From assembly GCA_003164475.1 (NCBI GenBank), contig PLTL01000385.1, positions 1-14,238 on the forward strand: DNA of 14,238 nt, read 5' to 3'. Shown in pieces: positions 13,876-14,238 of this stretch; positions within the stretch are counted from its first letter, which is position 1, and the number at the start of each line of letters is the position of its first letter. Made by a program: the position numbers and the translations under genes. The notes under the pieces are model-generated. The model worked only from the letters and a program-made list of their open reading frames with translations. It ran no database searches and was not told the DNA's origin. Source of the stretch: Candidatus Dormiibacterota bacterium. GTDB taxonomy: Bacteria > Chloroflexota > Dormibacteria > UBA8260 > Bog-877.

Positions 13876-13879
13876 GCGC

Positions 13880-14238
13880 TCAGTCCGACTGGGAGCCGGG
13901 CTGACCCGAGTGGTGGGAAAGTTCGTGCCAGGAGCCCGAGATCAACAGCGAGTTCGCCGCTTCCGGCCCCTCGCTTCCCGCCGGATAGAAGTTGACCCGT
14001 GGCAAGTCCTCCAGCACCGGCTGCAACACCGCCCACGCCGCCTCGGTCTCGTCTTGGCGGATGAACAGGGTGTGGTCCCCGAGGAAGGCATCGTGGAGGA
14101 GCCGCTCGTAGGCCTCGGCGGGCTCGGTCTTGAAGGACTGCCCGTAGGAGAAGTCCATCCGAACCGCCTGCTCCACGACTGCCGGACCGGGCTCCTTGGC
14201 CACAACCGAGAAGGAGATGCCCTCATCGGGCTGGATCC
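13880..14238 (-). CDS. zwf: Glucose-6-phosphate dehydrogenase, C-terminal part (runs off right edge)
   Basis: Zwf oxidises glucose 6-phosphate to 6-phosphogluconolactone, the entry step of the oxidative pentose phosphate pathway. Only the last ~118 residues are in the window. The frame is open at the right edge and reads IQPDEGISFSVVAKEPG, matching the family's RIQPDEGI block. It continues MDFSYGQSF, PEAYERLLHDAFLGDHTLFIRQDETEAAW and NFYPAGSEGPEAANSLL, all standard Zwf C-terminal features. A GTG at 14203 is internal and not the start. The final ~20 residues (SWHELSHHSGQPGSQSD) are a divergent tail. The gene converges on the SRPBCC/SH3 gene with no room for a separate terminator. Confidence 0.95.
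   Translation of the reverse strand, partial: IQPDEGISFSVVAKEPGPAVVEQAVRMDFSYGQSFKTEPAEAYERLLHDAFLGDHTLFIRQDETEAAWAVLQPVLEDLPRVNFYPAGSEGPEAANSLLISGSWHELSHHSGQPGSQSD

Overview
This window is GC-rich bacterial chromosomal DNA from near the replication origin. The evidence is the rnpA-yidD-yidC-jag block at the left edge, parA-parB further right, and a perfect parS site. The base composition, the single-membrane-type YidC without a lipobox, and the recurrent leaderless -10/start-codon arrangement suggest a GC-rich Terrabacteria-type lineage (actinobacterial, Chloroflexota or Dormibacterota-like). I cannot fix the phylum from sequence alone.

Layout. (1) 2-4741, all plus strand: the 3' part of rnpA, yidD, yidC, jag/khpB, a probable lipoprotein, an M16 zinc metalloprotease and ndk. 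Stops and starts overlap or nearly touch from rnpA to the M16 gene, so this is one polycistronic unit for RNA processing, membrane-protein insertion and envelope work. (2) lepB (signal peptidase I) is on the minus strand and overlaps ndk tail to tail. (3) 5604-7902 looks like an acquired and decaying island. It holds a tetR/hydrolase divergent pair around a 46-bp near-perfect palindrome. The hydrolase is frameshifted just before its probable catalytic His. Two transposase-gene remnants from different IS families (IS21 helper IstB, minus; ISL3-type transposase, plus) follow back to back. (4) 7938-12075, all minus: nfeD, an SPFH/stomatin gene, an S51-type peptidase, then parA and parB. A perfect 16-bp parS lies just upstream of the parA promoter. 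(5) Plus strand again: a FemAB-type peptidoglycan bridge aminoacyltransferase and an orphan protein with an SRPBCC-like and an SH3-like part. (6) The 3' end of zwf, minus strand, runs off the right edge.

Together the window holds protein export and insertion (YidC, YidD, LepB), membrane quality control (NfeD, SPFH, M16), cell-wall cross-bridge synthesis (FemAB) and chromosome segregation (ParABS). The most useful observations are: parS embedded in the parAB promoter; -10 boxes placed 6-7 nt ahead of start codons at several transcription-unit heads; a probable CTG-initiated lipoprotein; a 9-codon leader ORF overlapping the femAB start; a frameshifted hydrolase with a very large operator; and a two-family IS graveyard between the hydrolase and parB. 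I found no CRISPR array, tRNA or rRNA, and no wholly new defence or metabolic system.
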